NCBI RefSeq assembly: GCF_019578655.1 | Contig: NC_063264.1 | Coordinates: 7,729,213-7,793,212 of the forward strand | Direction of reading: 5' to 3' | Length of the DNA stretch: 64,000 nucleotides | Origin: Ricinus communis | Lineage: Eukaryota; Streptophyta; Magnoliopsida; Malpighiales; Euphorbiaceae | In this document: one piece after another, positions 61,568-64,000 of the stretch | Position numbering within the stretch: position 1 is the first letter of the stretch | Layout of the letters: each line of letters opens with the position of its first letter | The notes under the pieces: model-generated | Told to the model about the DNA's origin: nothing | The model's database searches: none | The model's input: the letters and a program-made list of their open reading frames with translations, nothing else | Position numbers and translations under genes: made by a program

Positions 61568-63752
61568 TACATATATAAATATGGTGATGACCCATTACAT
61601 AGCCTTTCTCTGCTCCATTTTTTCTTGTTAGATCTAGCTTAATCAGTTAATGTACATTATATATAGAGTGTTCTCTATGGTTCGAATTCATGGTCATTTT
61701 GTAAGATAGGTTTGTCCGGTATAGATCAACCAGAAAGCGTCTCTGTCTGTAGGGCTTGTTCATTGTGTATATGCATAGAAAACTAATGCTTGATTCCAGT
61801 TCAAGAATTTTTGTTTGTTCTTCTTTTTCGTTAATGCAATCTTTGATTGATTTTCATTGAAAGTGCCCAATAGACTGAACAATGAGGCACTATGCAATAA
61901 GTGCAATGTCCATTTAGCTGAACATATCATGTGCATATGTCATTGTCAATCAACCACTAAATATTTTTCTTTTAGAAGAAAAAAAAAGTGGATTCAATAT
62001 CAGATACTAATTCCCATAGAATATGGATCAAATTTCTGAACCGATCTTCCACATTTCACAAATCTAATTAATTAATTAATTAACAAAGAAGAGAGAGTCG
62101 TGGTGGGTCAATTCAAGGGTGACTATCAAAAACATCAATTAAATAGTGCCCGCTGCTTGAGTTGCTCTGTGTGTTTTCAAAATGGTTGGCTGGCCGGAAA
62201 GGGGCCGAGTCACTTCTGATATAGTGGCAACAGAGTGATATATAATATATATATATATATATATATGGGAAAAAAATATATAAAAGTATGGCTATTATTT
62301 GACTTCTTCAACCAATTTTGTACAATTAAAATTTAGGGCACTTAAAGTTTGAATCTAATTAATTATCTACTTAATTAATTTGAGGCTTTGAATGGCTCAT
62401 AACCTGCAAGATAAAAAAGAGAATGTCTATTTCGACCATCAAATTAGTACCGTACAAGATTAGAGATCGATGAATTAAGATAATAGTTAATGGTTTTATA
62501 TTGTAGTTTTTAATTATTTTTTTTTTCTTTTTCTGAATCATATAATTAATCCGTTCTTCTTATTATGATTAAGGAATTTGTTCCGTATTAGTGTAGGAAT
62601 TCAAAAAGGTACAACTTATACAATTAACAATAGTAACACGTGATGGATATTATATTATATTAAACAAACAAAAGGATCTGAGAATTCTTTTTTATATAAA
62701 AAAATGGAGTTAATATATAATATAACAAAAATAAAAAATTAAACATATTCTTCTGGATGTATATTAAAAATAATAAATATTTTTTTGAAAAGTAATCATA
62801 ATTTATCCATGAAAGAAAGATATAAAACTTGAAGAATAAAAAGGAATGATTGTTTCATAATTAAACTGACTTCAAAGAAACATTAAAAACATGGGCTAAA
62901 AAGAAATCAAAGAATTATTTATTTATATCGCAATTAAAGTGGGCTTAATGTAAGATAATGAATGTTGTTGCATGCATGCATGCATGGAGGCTGTATAGAG
63001 AGACTATAAAGACTAGGGTTCTTCTTTGTCAAATTAGTGCAACTCATGATCATGTAAATGCAAGTGTTCTCTTTATGATAAGAATACATGACTCTTCTCA
63101 TCATGTTAGCCTTTAATTATATATATGTATACTTGTTTAATTAAGAGGTGAATAGTTACTTTTTCTATGAAATCTAAAAATAACTTATCGTTTATTTGAT
63201 TTGTAAAAATAAAATGGACAAAAAGACAAAAATAATAATTAAGCAATATTAATTAAGATGGTTATTGTTATTATTTTTATATTACTTGGCTTGTAATTTT
63301 GTATTTTCAGTTTTAAATTTTCAAAATATACATTAGCAAGCACCTCCATAACTGCAATTATGTTTAAACTGATGGATTGACCCTTTGTTTGGAAGAAAAA
63401 TAAGGTGAAAACTGAGAAATTAATTCTTTCCATGGAAGAAAAGTAAGGTCAAGACTAAGGAGGGGAAATGGAGTAAAAATTATAACATAAGGAAAATTCT
63501 CAAATTATATCATAAAGGAAATTTCTCTCATTTGAAAAAACTTAACACAAAAAATAGTTTATAATAAGTGAAATTCAAATTTTATCATGTCTTTTTACTT
63601 ATTATGGATATAATTCAATTTATTCTCTATTGAAAGAAACAATAATCTGGAAACCATTTTTTTTCTCTTATTTTCTTTTTTTATTTTTTGTTAAAATTTT
63701 ATATTCAGCTTACCACGTATCATATTTTAAATCAGCACGACAATGGTCTCTT

Positions 63753-63783
<31 letters not shown>

Positions 63784-64000
63784 CAATTTTAGTAAATAAA
63801 TATTAATATATTCTTAAGAATAATAAATAGTTCTTTTTTTATATAGAAATAGTAATATGGATATTGAGTTTTCTCTTTACGAAAGCGGTAAAAAATATGA
63901 AGAGATTAAATATGATATTTAAATAACTGCATTCGTTAAAAGATTTATATGAAATGGAAATGCAGTTTAGTGTGATCAACTGAAACATATTTTAAAAAAA
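61568..64000. other. 3' UTR of MGNC copy 2 and AT-rich spacer to the window end
   Basis: Conserved with copy 1 to about 63.1 kb, then AT-rich spacer. (TA)n runs lie at about 62245-62266 and 63755-63779, and a (GCAT)n run at about 62969-62985. No gene is seen. Confidence 0.6.

Larger units (their letters stand above)
59290..63120. repeat. Tandem segmental duplication, copy 2
   Basis: Collinear with about 54610-58620 through the landmarks listed there. It lacks the MITE pair of copy 1 and instead carries a LINE-derived insertion at about 59440-60790 between the GTAAGAGCTTAGCCAT landmark and the promoter block. Confidence 0.85.

Noticed and set aside
1..64000. CRISPR arrays, operons and bacterial promoters
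   Set aside because: Intron-containing plant genes and plant transposons make this nuclear eukaryotic DNA. No array of identical repeats with unique spacers was seen.
1..64000. Conserved plant microRNA precursors
   Set aside because: I looked for remembered mature sequences (miR156, 159, 160, 164-169, 171, 172, 319, 390, 393-399) and recognised none; this is not an exhaustive search.

Overview
This 64 kb window is nuclear DNA from a flowering plant, almost certainly a eudicot. The genes are split by GT-AG introns, the encoded proteins belong to plant families (plastid RidA, OTU2, DUF295/F-box, At5g41620-like, MGNC-type small proteins), the spacers are very AT-rich, and the repeats are typical plant Ty1/copia, Ty3/gypsy, MULE, MITE and LINE sequences. 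The protein flavour suggests Malpighiales (Euphorbiaceae-like), but that is a guess from memory.

Layout. 1-2.0 kb: AT-rich spacer with short duplications. 2.2-5.0 kb (+): six-exon RidA-type reactive-intermediate deaminase with a plastid transit peptide. 5.1-8.6 kb: spacer with a degenerate tandem array. 8.7-14.0 kb (+): OTU2/YOD1-type deubiquitinase with eight coding exons and a 5' UTR intron. 16.9-19.0 kb (+): two-exon gene with two DUF295 domains flanking an F-box. 20.5-21.55 kb (-): RPA70 N-domain-like gene, apparently degenerate. 21.7-22.6 kb: a MULE-type element with a perfect 9-bp target duplication, about 150 bp upstream of the RPA-like ATG. 22.77-27.62 kb (-): dead copia retrotransposon with unusually short 124-bp LTRs. 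28.3-32.2 kb (-): three-exon coiled-coil gene of the At5g41620 type.

32.5-43 kb is a gene desert with MITEs, microsatellites and a possible solo LTR. 43.66-50.77 kb is a gypsy-derived non-autonomous element with LTRs of about 2.75 kb around only 1.6 kb of internal DNA, probably nested in an older repeat. 50.8-54.6 kb is again gene-free. About 54.6-63.1 kb holds a tandem segmental duplication; each copy carries one small MGNC-starting protein gene. Copy 1 has gained a MITE with a second foldback element inside it. Copy 2 lacks these but has gained a LINE fragment.

The intact genes (RidA, OTU2, DUF295/F-box, At5g41620-like, MGNC pair) are unrelated and form no pathway or cluster. I found no convincing new biological system. 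The most unusual observations are the DUF295-F-box-DUF295 protein, the MULE beside the RPA-like gene, and the duplication whose two copies act as empty-site controls for each other's insertions.
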